DNA of 64,000 nucleotides from Phialocephala subalpina (lineage: Eukaryota > Ascomycota > Leotiomycetes > Helotiales > Mollisiaceae). Position numbers and translations under genes: made by a program. The stretch is from positions 698,267 to 762,266 of the forward strand of contig FJOG01000009.1 in NCBI GenBank assembly GCA_900073065.1, in the 5' to 3' direction. Below are positions 45,670 to 58,560 of this stretch, piece by piece. Within the stretch, counting starts at the first letter, position 1. The number at the start of each line of letters is the position of its first letter. Under the pieces are notes generated by a model. It saw only the letters and a list, made by a program, of their open reading frames with translations, ran no database searches and was not told where the DNA came from.

Positions 45670-48600
45670 GATCTGCAGGAGCGTCTTCGGAAGGAGGGTC
45701 GTATGGATAGATACCCAAGGGCGGCGGGGACGAGGGAGCGGTATTCTTTTCTTGTAAATATTTTTCCGGTGATCTTGGGATTTAAGGAGGTTGGTCACGA
45801 TCAAGGGAAGGGCAGGAACGAATAAGGGAGGATTCAGTTCCAGGAGTGAGGGATATTGGATACCCTAACATTGAATTAATTCTTCGATGACGATACGAAT
45901 AAGATACGAATGCAAATATATTACATTACCATTGAATCGCAAATAAATAGATATGAACACATTCCCTCCCTTTCCAAAGGAGAGAAATGCAACCATATCT
46001 TATTTTCGGGACTCAAACCCACGGTATCGAAATCCAAGCCCTTCCCGAAATACGGAGCCTAACGTGAGAACCCACCCCTTGCCTCCCGAGCCACAGAAAG
46101 CTTATTCTTCGTTTTACCACGCAGCTGTTGAGACATGAGAAATGTTGGCGTTGTGGCGTCGTGTCGTGCAGTGGCATCGCTAAATATACTGAGCGGTTAG
46201 TGAGCTGGTTTTGGGTAGCGAATGAGAGGGTGACAGCGTGGTTGAACATCGTGAGTAAGGGATTTGTGATGCTGGGAGAACAAGTTTCGAATCGTGGGGT
46301 AGGAATTGAATGGTGAAGATTTTTGGAAAGGGAAGGGATGATACAGTATGCTGCATTCGGGAAGTGAAGAGTCCGTTCAGGCAGAAAGTGCGAGCGAGGG
46401 CGAATGCAACGCTGGGATGGAAATAGGGGCGGCAGAACAGATGAGAATAACTTCATGGCAAGAATTGACGACTGCGAAAAGATGAGAATAAACTCTTTTT
46501 GAAATAAGAGAAATGAGATACAAGGAGGAAACAAATAAAGGAAATCTCGAGATCTCATCGAATCTTAAGTTGGTTTGGCAAAATTGGAAGGGCCCAGTGG
46601 CTAAATCCAAGACCTTCCCAAACAATTGCTGCAGGTACTTTTCATGCATCCATAAACAAATAAACAAAAGGACGAGCTACATCCCCGAACCATTCCATCT
46701 GACTCTTCATCATATCGCGAATACTCGCAACACCAGCCGATCCCGAGAATCTGGATAGGATTTCTGCAGGTGCTGCGGCCCGATAGAAATACCACTCAAG
46801 TCCGAAACGCTTGCCTATGCAGGAAGGTACCAACGGTCGAATCTCACATCATATCTCAAATTCGCAAACCCATAACGGCCAAGGCAGGATGAAAGGAGTG
46901 CAGCAGCTGAGGACGAGTGATCCAAGCCTTAGAGGAAGCCGCTCTATGGCAGGAGCTTCGTTACATTGCAGCGAGCGAACAATGCAGCGCATTTGCATAC
47001 AGCGCTTTGAGAAATGACAACAAGACAACAGGAGATGGGACCATAGATATAATAAGAAGAACAAGCGTTGGATGTTTAAGATTGGAGATTCGGAATCAGA
47101 AATAGGATAAAGGTACAACAGATAGTCACCGAGCGCTTGCTCGAACCGCCATGTAGCCGCCGGACTCATGAGCCGCCATCCTTCCAGGCGAGGTACCGAC
47201 AGCGTTTCGCTGGTCATGCGCGCCTAAAGATTACCTATGAAGGGCATGATGAAGTGAGAATGCCATGTTTCGAGGATGATGAAGAGGTTTGAGGTAGCCG
47301 CGAGGATTCGAAGCGTCTTGTCATGACACAAGCGCTCGCGCTGCGGAGGACTGTCCGGCATCTTTGAGACATTCTGGAATGTTTGGTGCTGAAGGTTCCG
47401 AAAGATGTGGCGCAGCCACAGTTGTGTCTTGCTTGTTCTCTTCAAGATTCAAAGAGATTGTGAGGTCCCTTGATATGCAACTTGAGCTGATTTGTATTGA
47501 GGAGACGACGAATGAGATGGTCATGTTCGTGTTTTGGGGTTGAGATCTCGGATAGTAAGGAACAAGCGACGACTTGGCTGAATGTTCGGCTTGTCTTGGT
47601 CTCGAAGATCCAGCGGAAGGTCGACCATCCAAATTTTGGGGGGTGGCAGTGAAAATTACGGGTGTCCACTGAAAATGACTGCTGTGGCTTCCGGCGACCA
47701 GTCGTGAGTGGTTCTTGGCTGGTCTCGTTTCAAACGAGATCGCCCCTAGCCTATCAACGTCTCTGAAGATCTTCGAACCTTGCGCCATCTGTGGCCCATC
47801 CCAACCTTGCCTTTTACCGAGCCCCCCTGAAAATCCCCTCCCACAGCCTCCGGGGCCGAGCGTTCACTGCCTTCCAGACTTCGTCGATGCCGAGTAGAGC
47901 TTGATATCGTTCAGCTGCGTTGGTAGGTAGAAAGAAGAAAAAGGAGACCCGTAGACCGGTATCTAGATCATGGTGGACGTCTGGATCGACAACACCGTTT
48001 ACAGCCACTCCGCTGCATGAAATTTGTGAAAATTTCACGAACGCCAATCATAAACGGTGCCGAAGATTCACAAGACGTCGCCTCGTGCAAAGCCTCAACC
48101 ATTCGTCAGGCGTGGCAAGACTGCCCGCCACCCTGAACAATTTGCATGAGTGAACACGACAAGAGGCGGGGATTGATCATCGAACTCAATCACGAGCTGC
48201 CATCCCATCCCCCACTGACTCGAGATATACAAGGAACATCTCCTATGTGATCGTTGGCAGTTGGAAGCATCAACCCTCACCGCAAGGTCGTGACGCATAT
48301 TGTACAGCTCATCACCAGCATCGTCCACCAGCCCACCTCTATCTGCGGAGAGTTATTGGCCGTGATATATCCAGCCTCTGCATAAACAGATACATTATTT
48401 CCCTTTCCCCTTTGTCCACGGAAGCAGATTTATCCACTCTATCGTCGACCTCCTTCCATCTGGCATCGACACGTCCATCCTGCCGTACATATTGCAGCTC
48501 TCCGGTTCCAGTAGCGGATATTGCGAGACTCGATATAAGAAGAACTTGAAGGAAAGACAAATAGATTCCTGGTTTCAGGATCCTCGCGGCCGCCTTGCAT

Positions 48601-50128
48601 CGCCATTTATTGGACGACATACTCCACGGAGCGGCAGAGGCAGATTTGCGCAGGAGAAGGAGACGACGAAACGGATTCGCGAGAGCGAAGCATTTGACAG
48701 GCTGCGTCTTCAGTGCCACAACCCTCAACCCCTGGCCATCAAAAGTCGCAGCGCCTTCTCGCCAGTCGATCGCTCGCTGGAAGTGGGCTGAAACGGCGTG
48801 GTGTTACTGTGTACAGCATCCTTGACCGTTTTTGGAGGCATTCCTCCTCCCTCGAGCGCCTAGGGGGCAGAGACTGTCTCCATTTGGCGGCATTCAATCT
48901 GGTCCAATTGTCCCCTCTCCAGGTTCCTTACTGCAGACCGAAATAATCCCTCCTGGCCAGGGAAAGGGTTAGAGAGCTGTAGTGTGTGAAAACAGTCAAG
49001 TCCATAGTACCAACCCCGACCCAGACATAGGCCATAGGGAGTTTCTAGGACCGTTCGTACTCATACATATAACCACCCCACCCGCATCTCGACAAAGCCT
49101 CCTTTCGAAGAGCATCACGACCCTCGACATCTCTCCGCCCCTTGCATTCTCTTGCATCCTCGACTTCTTTGACGACCCGGCTGTCTGTCTAGAATCGAGA
49201 AGATCCCCTCGCCCATCCGTCACAATCCCTTAGGAGTACATCGTCGACGAAACGAAACACTCGGACTCCTGTCCAGACGGGGACAAGAGACGAACTGTCA
49301 AAACGTCAACGAACGCCATCCACCCCCTTCGACGTCTGTGCTTCCACCCCGCAATCACTCTCTTTTATTGTGTTCATCACAACCAGCCAGTCGTCGCACG
49401 TACGGCCTTAGCAATCGGTCTTTCAGATATATCAATCCGCGGCCCAGGCGTACCAAATAATCCATCAGCGTCAGCACCAGCCCAGGCATCCTTCAGGGCG
49501 AGTTAGCGAGGCAATCGTCTTAAAGGCTCGACATCCTTCGCTTTCCTCCGCAGTAGTGCAGTGCTCCCTCGACTCCATCGACGTACTCGCATTCCTGGTC
49601 GGGATCCATTTGCTTGCTTTTCTCGGCAAGCCCAGCCCTCGCCCCTAAGTCGCAAGTCGCAACTCGCAACGTCGACTCGCATTGCGGCCGAGACTGTTTG
49701 CTGCGCATTAATACACCACATCGTCGGGGCCGAGCTTCGAATCTCTCCGCTGGACGGATTGCATTGCACTGCATCGACGACTGCCAGTCCACATATCACG
49801 TTCCTGTCCCCTCGCCTCGACTCGTGTCGCTTCTCAGCATTTTCGTCAGGTTGTTGTGTTGTTGCAGTGCGACTCTGAATAACCTTGCCCCGCCCCTCAG
49901 TGTGCTAGATTCGCAGTCCAGCCCCTCGCCTCGCTTCGACTCCACCACCACAATACCAGCCTTGTGTTCTCGCTACTCAGCCTGACAATACTATCAACAA
50001 CAATAGGAAGCAGGACAATTGCTGCGACGCGTTCTTATACCCACCGCACTTGCTATTTTTTATTCTTTCCTGTTTGGTTCTACAACAACTTTCGATCTTC
50101 AAGTTTTGAACGAACGATTCTGTCAGTC
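45670..50128. other. gene-poor 4.4-kb region upstream of the cyclin
   Basis: No strongly supported gene. The right part (about 49060-50120) is rich in CCTC/TCG pyrimidine tracts on the plus strand, resembling a long 5' leader of the cyclin gene. A weak minus-strand gene candidate at 46642-47387 is listed separately. Confidence 0.5.
46642..47387 (-). CDS. possible small multi-exon gene, uncertain
   Basis: Two minus-strand stretches look protein-like. One starts with an ATG near 47363 (MPDSPPQRERLCHDKTLRIL...) and reads into a hydrophobic segment. It could join through a GTAATC donor to an exon reading WRLMSPAATWRFEQALG. The other ends at 46642 with KRFGLEWYFYRAAAPAEILSRF and later MEWFGDVARPFVYLF. 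I could not find a clean junction between them, and no domain is recognisable. Treat as a candidate only. Confidence 0.22.
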
Positions 50129-51319
50129 ATGCCTTTCCCAAGCCGCGCCTTGAACGAGGCTGCTCTCGAAACCTTCATCTATCGTCCTGTTACTTCAGAG
50201 ATGATTGCGTACCTTGCCTTCAAGGCATCTGAGGTCATCCAGTGCGAACAGACTGTCGACAATTCGAGTCAACTCCCACCCAGTCCACCACAAACACCTC
50301 CCAATGATGACTCCACACCCGACTCTCCAGCTCTTCCCTCTCTCGAGCGATTCATTACATCACTAGTGCGCAAGTCGAACGTTCAAGTTCCGACCTTGAT
50401 GACGACTTTGGTCTACTTGGAGCGATTACAGCAAAGATTGCCCCCAGTTGCGAAGGGTCTACGATGTACGGTCCACAGAATATTTCTCGCCGCCCTCATC
50501 CTCTCAGCAAAATTCCTCAACGACTCCTCGCCCAAGAACAAGCACTGGGCCGAGTATTCACATGTGCGGGGCTTCGAACCATTCGGTTTCTCGAGAACAG
50601 AAGTGAACCTCATGGAAAAGCAATTGCTTTTCCTTCTCGATTGGGACCTCAACATCTCCGAAGATGACCTCTACACCCACCTTGATCCCTTCTTGGCGCC
50701 AATCCGAGGAGACATCGAACGAACAGAGCAACAAGCACGCGCGAAGGAGGCCAAGAAGATAGCATTGAGGGAACAACAGATGTTGGAGGAGGAGGCACAC
50801 AGACGTCAACAATTTGGTATCGTCGACCCATACTGGCAAATGCCGGGCTATTCGCAGCCGCAATTACCCATCCTCTACAACGGACAGTACATCAACCACC
50901 CATCACACCTCCAATACACCTCCCCACCTCTCTCCGAAGTTCCTGGCCTCGCACGAAGTGGCACCGCCGACACCCTCTCCACCGTCTCCTCTTCCGCATC
51001 ATCATATGTCTCGTCCATATCGAGGTCAGGCACACCGAACTCGAGTATTGGTAGCTACATGGGGGATGAGTTGGACGCACACTATACTCCGGCCGCTGGT
51101 TTCACAACAAGTCCCACCAAGCACAAAGTCGTACGAGATGTCGTGCATGTACAAATCGCCGAACATCTTTCGGACACTGGCAAACATTCACTGCTACCTT
51201 ATGAAATCGAGCGAGAAGTATACACCGAAGAGAAGCCCGCGAAGAAGGTGAAGACTAGCAGCAATATCTTCTCGAGGGTATTTGGTGGACAGCAGAAGGC
51301 GGCGCACACATTTGTCTAA
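50129..51319 (+). CDS. Pcl-type cyclin (Pho85-class G1 cyclin)
   Basis: A single 396-residue frame from the ATG at 50129 ([21 protein letters not shown]). Open sequence continues upstream but only to a GTG. The cyclin box spans about residues 20-190, with an inserted Pro-rich loop ([18 protein letters not shown]). Key segments are [43 protein letters not shown] and [19 protein letters not shown], matching Pcl1/2-type and A. nidulans PclA cyclins that activate Pho85-family kinases. A Glu/Arg helix and a Ser-rich tail follow. The tail contains SRSGTPNSS and SPTKHK, likely phosphosites. Expected to act at G1/S or in conidiation. The leader is long and pyrimidine-rich. Confidence 0.9.
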   Translation: MPFPSRALNEAALETFIYRPVTSEMIAYLAFKASEVIQCEQTVDNSSQLPPSPPQTPPNDDSTPDSPALPSLERFITSLVRKSNVQVPTLMTTLVYLERLQQRLPPVAKGLRCTVHRIFLAALILSAKFLNDSSPKNKHWAEYSHVRGFEPFGFSRTEVNLMEKQLLFLLDWDLNISEDDLYTHLDPFLAPIRGDIERTEQQARAKEAKKIALREQQMLEEEAHRRQQFGIVDPYWQMPGYSQPQLPILYNGQYINHPSHLQYTSPPLSEVPGLARSGTADTLSTVSSSASSYVSSISRSGTPNSSIGSYMGDELDAHYTPAAGFTTSPTKHKVVRDVVHVQIAEHLSDTGKHSLLPYEIEREVYTEEKPAKKVKTSSNIFSRVFGGQQKAAHTFV

Positions 51320-53022
51320 TTAGAATTCCACGAGTTTCATTTGTCATTTCCGGGGAGTTTACGAATGGACGATACGAAAGTATGTGGCGGGCATAATTTT
51401 GGTGTTCATACGATATGCATTAAGCATCATCTGCATTGCTGGGCGTTTCCTGAGGGCATGAGAATTCTGCGGCTTGATCACCTGAATTGAGGATTGATCG
51501 CCAGCTGGTGCTCCTACATAGCGAGTCTGTATGAAAAGAAGATCTTCTGAATCAAAACGATTCATCAACAACGTTAAATTCCCCTTTCGTGCTTTGGTGA
51601 TGATGCCTTAGCGCAGCTTCCGCATTCGTAAAATAGGGGAGACAGCCCCACATTTCCGGCTACTAACCTTAATTTTGCCTCACCCAACTTCCCCATCGCA
51701 ATTACCTAGGTACCTACTGATAACAAGCTAGCAAAACACATGCTCCTGCCCATTCAGTGATCACAACCTCTACCTGGCTCCGGCAGTCGTCTCGTGACAC
51801 GAGCCGCTTTCGAATTTCAACGCACGAGACGTAAGCACGTAAAGACCATGCTTCGGCGAGTTTATTTTGCTCCCCTCTCCACCACTTCTTCACCTCACTA
51901 CCAGGCCTCAATTCTCAAGATACCTCAACAAAAAGTCGGGTTCTGTTGGTGTCCGACCCACATTTACACTTTCATTTATTGCTTTGCGTGCTTAACGGTG
52001 TTGATGGTGGTAGTATTTGTCGTCACACGACATGATCTCGAGATTCTGACTCGACAACGACCCGATATCCAAGATCCTTCATCCTTCGTCAGCAGCCTCA
52101 TTCGCGTCCTATATTGCATTAGATTTCACTGCTGACAACGTTCATTCATAATCAAGCCATGCAATGCAGCCACAACACATGACGGCATGCGGCGAGAACC
52201 ATCCATCGATATGCACAGTGTGCATCTCATCAGCTGAAGCTTGTTCTTGGTCCCCGGTCCAGAGCCCATGCAAATCTTCCGAGGACTCGCATAGGGGTTT
52301 TAAGCCTCGTCTGAGGACTCGGGTCTAGAAGGATGAGGCTCGCGTCCGAGGAGGCTCCATGGATGGCATGCTTTCCCAGTTTGGCATGATGCCGATGTCG
52401 ATGAAGTGCCGGAGAGAATTGTCCAGGGCTGTATTGTACTGATGGGGATTTAAAAGTCAAATGCCATTCAATATTTGCATGTTGTGCATTGCGTTTTGCG
52501 TCTCGGGAGAATTGGCCGGAGGATGAAATGCAAGTTGTTTGCCGCGAGCCAAGAACTCCGGGGTACATACACGATGTTACAGTTGTCAAAGCTTCATTTT
52601 CGTTAATGTTCGTATTGTTGTACGAGATCTTGAAGATCGGGATTTTGTTTGCTTCGGTTGTTTTCGTTTCAAGAGACGAGCAGTAAGCTATGCACCCCAC
52701 AACCTCTAACGAGTCGTGGTAAGATGCTCCTTCTGTTGATATACAATACAAGACTCTTTCTCTTGACAAGTGTCGCCTGCTTCGTAGGAACAGTTCTTAC
52801 TTGAGCTTCCATCTTCTCTCGCCTTCTCCGTAGGAGCAGTCCTCTTCCTTCCCTGCCTCTCTTGGCTCAGACATCATTCCCACCATTGCCGTCAAGCTCA
52901 AAGGTTCTCGGCTTCGCATCCGTTCCAGCCTCGTAAAACCCATCCAATTCTCGGGCACTTTTCCGGTCTGGAAGTTCATGCCGTACCGGAACGCTAGGCT
53001 GTCCCGAATGTTCTAGCTTGTC
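51320..53022. other. convergent intergenic region
   Basis: About 1.7 kb between the 3' ends of the cyclin gene and the membrane-protein gene. Short frames only; none looks like a gene. Confidence 0.5.
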
Positions 53023-53782
53023 TTAGTATATCTCAGGTAGCCTCTGAGTCCTTCGAGACCGCAGGAGCAAGGCGCAAAGGAGGCAGATGATGGCGAAGCC
53101 GGCCACAATCCCTATCCAAATTCCTGCTTTTACGCCACTTGATAGAGTTGTTGTGGTCACTGGTCTATTTGTTGGCTGAATCCGAGGCTGCAAGGCTCGT
53201 GGCTGCACTTGTCGACGCTATTGTCGTGCCCAAGCCCGAGGAAGAAGCCGATGTCGAGGTTGCAGAGGTCGTCGAAGTAGACACCGACACCGCCGCTTCC
53301 GTAATATTGAAATAATGGCTCATGAACGTCGCTGAAGTATCGGAGACACTTCTATTATACATCACAAAATAAAAGACGTTCGATGCTGAGATATTATATG
53401 GATGCCGATCGACTGTCCATTCGAATTTTCCCGGATTCGAAGCAGCTTCTATTTTCAGTTCGTCGGTCACACTTCTCTCCTCTCCTCTCCTCTTCTCTTT
53501 TAAGTAGTTCTTTTTATACGTACCGTATAAAGTGGAAGTCAATCCACAAGGCGTCCTCCCAGGTATACATCCAAACAGATCCTGTGTAAAATCCAATATG
53601 ATGGTCGTATAATTCGAGATCCATGTCAACGTCAAGTTCGAGCCGAGCTCGAAGATCGGATTCTGTCTATAGTCTTTTGCTGTTTGGCTTGTGTTTGGAG
53701 GGGGTGTGGTGAATAGATTGGTACTTTGCGCATCGCGTGCGAGAGCTCGAGGTGGAGCGAATTGAAGAGTTTTGTAGACCAT
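53023..53782 (-). CDS. mucin-like single-pass membrane protein
   Basis: Exons in gene order: 53782..53524, then 53448 to about 53215, then a last exon to 53023. The first junction (75-nt intron, GTACGT...TAG) is secure by phase. The second is needed because the frame stops near 53165; GTCGAC...TAG, 52 nt, fits the phase but is weak. The protein has an N-terminal region with many N-glycosylation sites (NLT, NYT, NIS, NRS, NIT) and the pair FGCIPGRTPCG. A Ser/Thr/Ala-rich stalk, one membrane span (AGIWIGIVAGFAIICLLCALLL) and a short RSRRTQRLPEIY tail follow. This layout recalls fungal Wsc/Mid2-like surface proteins. No clear signal peptide follows the ATG at 53782, so the true start may lie upstream. 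Confidence 0.55.
53472..53501. repeat. 30-nt pyrimidine run in an intron
   Basis: The plus strand is an unbroken C/T stretch inside the first intron of the 53023-53782 gene, containing TCTCC repeats. The transcript strand is therefore polypurine. Confidence 0.85.
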
Positions 53783-55049
53783 GTTGCGTTAGCAATTGAA
53801 GATTCTTAGATTTCGCATCTATCGTATCGATTACCTGAACAGAAAGAACATGGAGGTTCGAGATGGCAGAGGAGGCGTGAGACATTGAGGTGTTTCCAAC
53901 ATCGTCAAGACTCAAGGGTGATATTGGTCAAGGGTCTGAAGGGGCGCTTAGCCTACGGTACCTACCATTGAATTCTCCTGGTGCTACAGTTCAACCAAAG
54001 GCTGCACCAGGTCGGAGCGATCTTCTTGATTACTTTCAATTCCGAGCAAATCATTCTCCTAGCAAACTGTTGTGTATCTAGCCTCGTACTTTCGTAGCCT
54101 TGCAAATGGGTGATGCACAAATATATGTCATTGCCCAGTGCTGCAAATATTCTTTCACAAGCTAACGGAGCGGATAATAGCAGTCGAGAATCCTTGCATC
54201 TCAATGCTTCCATTTCTACTTCTCCTGCAATCGCTCATCCCTCTGCCATTGTCCTCTCCTAATCGAACACTCTCCCCTGATTCGGTGACCTCAAGCATTT
54301 TGTACCTTGGCGCCTCATCGATTCTCAGCTCGTTGGTGGATTTCAGTGCGTGCGACCTCAGGCATCATGATAGCTACCTGCAGCTCTCGCAACTTCGAAA
54401 GCCATTGTAAAGTGGAGTCGCGCTGGAGGTAAAAGGTGACGATAGCGAGTCTCTGACGAATAGAAGACAGTGCTCGGTGATCACAGATTAGCTGCAGTGT
54501 TGAAGGTGTTTTGTCACCGAAGGTACAAATTCGGTATGTATGCGACAAAAGGGTTGAACGAGAGAGGATCTAAGAGTGAAAAAAGGTAGATATGGAGTGG
54601 AACGAGAAGACGAAAGCGAAGATGGAAGGAGCGCGTCGGGTGTTGCACGTGTCGAGACTCAGAATGGACAGCACGAGAGGTTCAATCAAATTTTGACTTC
54701 AGCGACAGAATCAACGCTCCACTGGAAATGTGATTGAGCGCCGAAAAAGTTTTCGAGTGACTTCTACTCAATGTAATGTCAGGGAGGTTTAGGTGTTTCC
54801 TTCCATCATTATGTGTTGTGGACAAGTCATATTTCACCTCCCACACGTTGCAAAGTACCTCCGATCCTCCGAAGCTAAATATCCAAAGAACTTGGAGGTT
54901 TTCCCCTGCCAGAGGTTATACGAGTGGTACCAGAAATGGTCGGGATTTGAAGTCCTCTGCAACACGCCAGAGTTAAATCAAGGAGTGCTCTTCATCAGCC
55001 CTTTCGGCCAACTCAATGCTCTTTCTGATTGCATGTTGCTGCTCGGGCG
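53783..55049. other. intergenic
   Basis: About 1.27 kb between two minus-strand genes. One plus-strand frame (54138-54410) includes a leucine-rich run, but nothing around it supports a gene. Confidence 0.5.
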
Positions 55050-56663
55050 TCACTGAATCCAAGAAGTCATAGTCAGTACGGTCTTACGACGCATCTCGAG
55101 AAGGAAATCTGCATCCGAGGGAGACTTAATAGTCTCTGGGTGGATCATATCGCAAAAAGCTGCAACAAATAGAGAACATCCACAAGAGAGTCAAGACTTA
55201 CAGTCTCTTATAGTTCCTCCAGTCATACAGCTCACGTCTTCTTTCGAATTCCCCTTTATCCAGGACCCATCAAGCATATATTGCTCTGGCCAATCAAACT
55301 CAATTTCATCAACAGCCTTATTCTTCAAAAGACTGCCGTTATACCAAACAATGCGATCTTGGTCGTCAGAATGGGCAACCGCAAATCCACAAATTTCACC
55401 TCTGTTGTCTTTGTAGCGAAATTTGCCAATAGCTCCTCCGTATTGCCATTCGAAAGCATACGGGGCACCACACAATTCCAGCCCGAACCACCAGCTCTCC
55501 TTATCACCATAGGTAATCTTGTATGTCACTGACTCTCTCACAGCTTTCGTGTTTTGCCAACACACGTGCAAAAGTCCCATGAAAGTTGGCAGTCTGCTCT
55601 TGTCCAGAACAACGACTCCTGAGTCGGCCTCTTCAGCATAATCCTCATTCCACACCAAAGACTTCATCAGCATTTCGCTAGGAACTTGTTTGCCCAATTG
55701 TTCTTTCCACCATTTGTGACGGCCCTGATAGGAGTGCTGGAAGAGCAATCTATCATGGAAGAACTGTTACTATGTCAGTAAGATTGTACGTCTCTACCAC
55801 ATTGGTACAAGAGAAGTGCAAGGATTCACCTTCGCACCTGTTTCCTTGAACCCAGTGTGCTCAAACAATACTTCTGGCTTCTGCAAGAAAACGGCATCAG
55901 CGTCAATGAGTATCACAGACTCGAAAGTACTAGCCAAAGCCGCAAATGGCTTGATAGCCCATTCTCCCTCTAGCCCCATAATGTTGTTATCAAAAATCGT
56001 CAGGATATCGAGGAACTCGATGTCGCGATCGATCTCGAGGAGTCGCCTCCGTCGGTGGGATGGGAGACCATCGTCTCCAGCGTATACTATTTGGATCGGT
56101 AATCTTGATTTCAGAACGCTGTTTAGGTTGAGGATCAAATGTACGGAGAAACGAAAGTTGTTGGGTCTAACGGGAATCACAATCCCTTGTGAGCCGATCA
56201 CATAGGTTGATCGGAGTGTGGTAACCGGTGTTTGGTCATCGGGTTGCTTAGGGTTGCGTAAGAATGGAAACTGTGTCACAGTGAGGTTCTCTGCGAGCGC
56301 GAGAAGTGGGTTGTCGGCGGTATTGGATGTGGGTTGGGATTGGGCTTCGAGGATCCAGGGAGTGAGTGCTTGGACTCTCTGGCCCAGTTCTCCGAACACA
56401 TATTTGAAATTTGGACCATTGAGAGGGTGTAACGTGAAGTTCTTGGCGATAGTCTCGATACTCGTTGGCAGATGACTTGCGTCTGCCTCTCGGTTCGAAT
56501 CTGCGATTATAGTCTGATTTTGAAAAGAGTGTTTTGGCTGGCGTGGTGATGGGATGAGAGACAGGCAGAGAAAGAAGATGATACCGAAGAAGCTGCTTGC
56601 CAGGATGAAAGAGACGACTTTTCGTGGCGGAGTGGCTACTCGATATCGTGTGCTGGTTAGCAT
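55050..56663 (-). CDS. MNN1-family alpha-1,3-mannosyltransferase (GT71)
   Basis: Exons in gene order are 56663..55830, 55763..55202 and 55159..55050, giving 501 residues. It is a type II membrane protein: a short basic cytosolic start (MLTSTRYRVATPPRKVV), a membrane anchor (about 16-38), then a lumenal domain. The catalytic signature is LIDADAVF with the DxD at D254-A-D256, preceded by the Rossmann-like IQIVYAGDDGLP region and IEFLDI. The second exon carries FFHDRLLF, ESGVVVLDKSR (here DSGVVVLDKSR) and WFGLELCG, typical of MNN1 enzymes. These Golgi enzymes add terminal alpha-1,3-mannose to N- or O-glycans from GDP-mannose. The MNN1 paralogue subtype cannot be told from sequence. Confidence 0.92.
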
Positions 56664-56927
56664 CGCGCCAAGCCTGATGCATGACTGGGATGTTTCTGAA
56701 GAGCTGTCCCTCGTAATATGGAAAGATAGTCTGGCATATCGATGAAAGTTTGGGAGGCAAGGGATGTTTAAATACATTAGCATGCCTCGACATCTCAGAA
56801 TGACGTGCGCTAAAGAATGGACCCGAGCATAACGAGCCTTGAAAAACATCTCAATTTCCAAGACAAAAACTAGGAGTTTGGGGTCAGTAATGTCCAATAT
56901 ATCTCTAGTAACCCAACTTTATTGCAA

Positions 56928-58560
56928 CTACGCTCGCCACTTCCAGACTCGCTTCTCCTTCGCATCCCAAAGTCTCACTCCAACGACGCACAGCGTAGCA
57001 CCTGCCAAAAGAGCTGCATCAAACACTACCACATTTCGATAATTCTTCAGTCGACTCTCACCGAGAATCTTGCCTCCAACAGGACTTCCGAACATTGTTC
57101 CTAGACCGCGGACGAAGTAGATGAAGCCATTGACGCGCGCGTAAGCTTGCAGTCCGAAGACTTCGGCCACGGTCTGCTTGTATCAGCACGTATTCGACGA
57201 GTCAAGAATATAGAAAGACTTGACTTACGGTGGGATAGAGGGCGTTGTATCCGCCTCCTGAGATTCCGTAGATTATTACGAAAACGAGCCACATGGTCCT
57301 ATTTCCTCCTGAAGTCGTGCTTCCAAGCCAAAACGCCGAGACAGCAACAACACTCAAGCACACTGTAACAATCAGCGTGTTTTGACGTCCATATCTATCG
57401 CCAATCCACCCAGTGAACACTCGACTCGCACTATTGACCCCGTTCGATACAGCCAACAGCGTTGCCCCAAATCCAGCCGTGTATCCCAATGCAACCGAAT
57501 ACTCAGCCAAGAACGTCAACGGCAGTCCATTACCACCAGCCTGAAGAAATCCTGCTCCAACACTTAGCAAGAAAGCTGGTTTGAGAGCAAGCTTCATATC
57601 AATATGCGTCGGCCTTCTCCCCACGAATCTTGACGGAGTAGCTGTAACAGCAATCGGCAACGAAAGCACAAGGACGATGAACGACAAGGCTCTCAAGGTC
57701 CACTAGAAGACCGGGGAGTTAGCAATTGCCCTTTCGAGAAAGGTTCGGGAGAAAGTCTCAAGAGAAATATCATAAGACACTCCAAAATAGGAAAAAAGTG
57801 CACCCCCGGTTTACTTACTCTCGGTCCTACACCTTCAAGCAAAGCTCTGATGACGGGCGAGAATACTAATCCTCCGATTCCAGAACCGGAGAGGATGAAT
57901 CCCATTGCTGAACCGCGGTGGGTGGTGAAGTACTCTGGCGCTGCGCTTAAGATTGGGAAATAGAGCATCGAGGAGCCGATCCCGTAGAGAAGGCCTTGAG
58001 TTAGGAGGAGATGCCAGACTTGGCTGCTGAGACTTGCGAGACCGAATCCAAGGCTCATGAGTATTACCCCAAAGATGCAGAGGATGCGAGTCCCCTGAGT
58101 AGAGAGGCGGGCCATCACAGGGTTGACGAAAATGCTACCTCCCCTGCCGAACGAATCAATATGTCTTCGTTATGGTTTCTTCTGAGAGCGAGAGAGCCGA
58201 GCTATTGAGACATAGAAGGAACCTCGCATGTTAAGGGCAAACGTTGACTAACCATGTCATGCCGGTTCCAAGCGTGCCAACGAACGCGACAAAAGCACTG
58301 TCTGATTGGGTCTTCGAAGGAAGAAAGGTTTGAGAAGAAGATATGTAGTATGATTGAAAGACGCCGTAAGACTGATTTAAGCCTATTGTGATGCAGATGG
58401 TTAGGAAGGCAGAGATCAAAACATGCAGTTGGCGTTTGTGGGTGATAGGACGGAGGTCACTGGAGGGAGATGTGGGTTGTGGCTGTGATTCTTCGTCCTG
58501 TGGAGGAAAATGGTTGAGCGGGATGAAAGGAGTGATTGGTTCTAGCGAATATGGTGACAT
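56928..58560 (-). CDS. MFS monocarboxylate-type transporter
   Basis: Four exons in gene order: 58560..58253, 58143..57819, 57702..57229 and 57173..56928, giving 450 residues. About twelve hydrophobic segments follow a 45-residue Pro/Gln-rich cytosolic start. NQSYGVFQSYY after the first span, the GIGSSMLYFPILSAAPEYF and FTTHRGSAMGF run of spans 4-5, and GWIGDRYGRQN between the halves (MFS loop motif DRYGR) fit the fungal MCT-like branch. Animal relatives carry lactate or pyruvate with protons. Fungal members have varied or unknown substrates (several sit in metabolite clusters), and no cluster is visible here. A short loop separates spans 6 and 7. Confidence 0.9.

Noticed and set aside
46013..46558. 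181-codon minus-strand frame
   Set aside because: Random-looking Phe/Ser/Pro composition and no splice or domain support.
47321..47788. 155-codon minus-strand frame
   Set aside because: No domain, biased composition, and it lies in a region that looks non-coding.
49964..50128. N-terminal extension of the cyclin with a hydrophobic run
   Set aside because: The frame starts at a GTG, not an ATG. The conserved protein begins at the ATG at 50129.
56470..56520. GGTTCGAATC string resembling a tRNA T-arm
   Set aside because: It lies inside mannosyltransferase coding sequence and no acceptor or anticodon arm can be paired around it.
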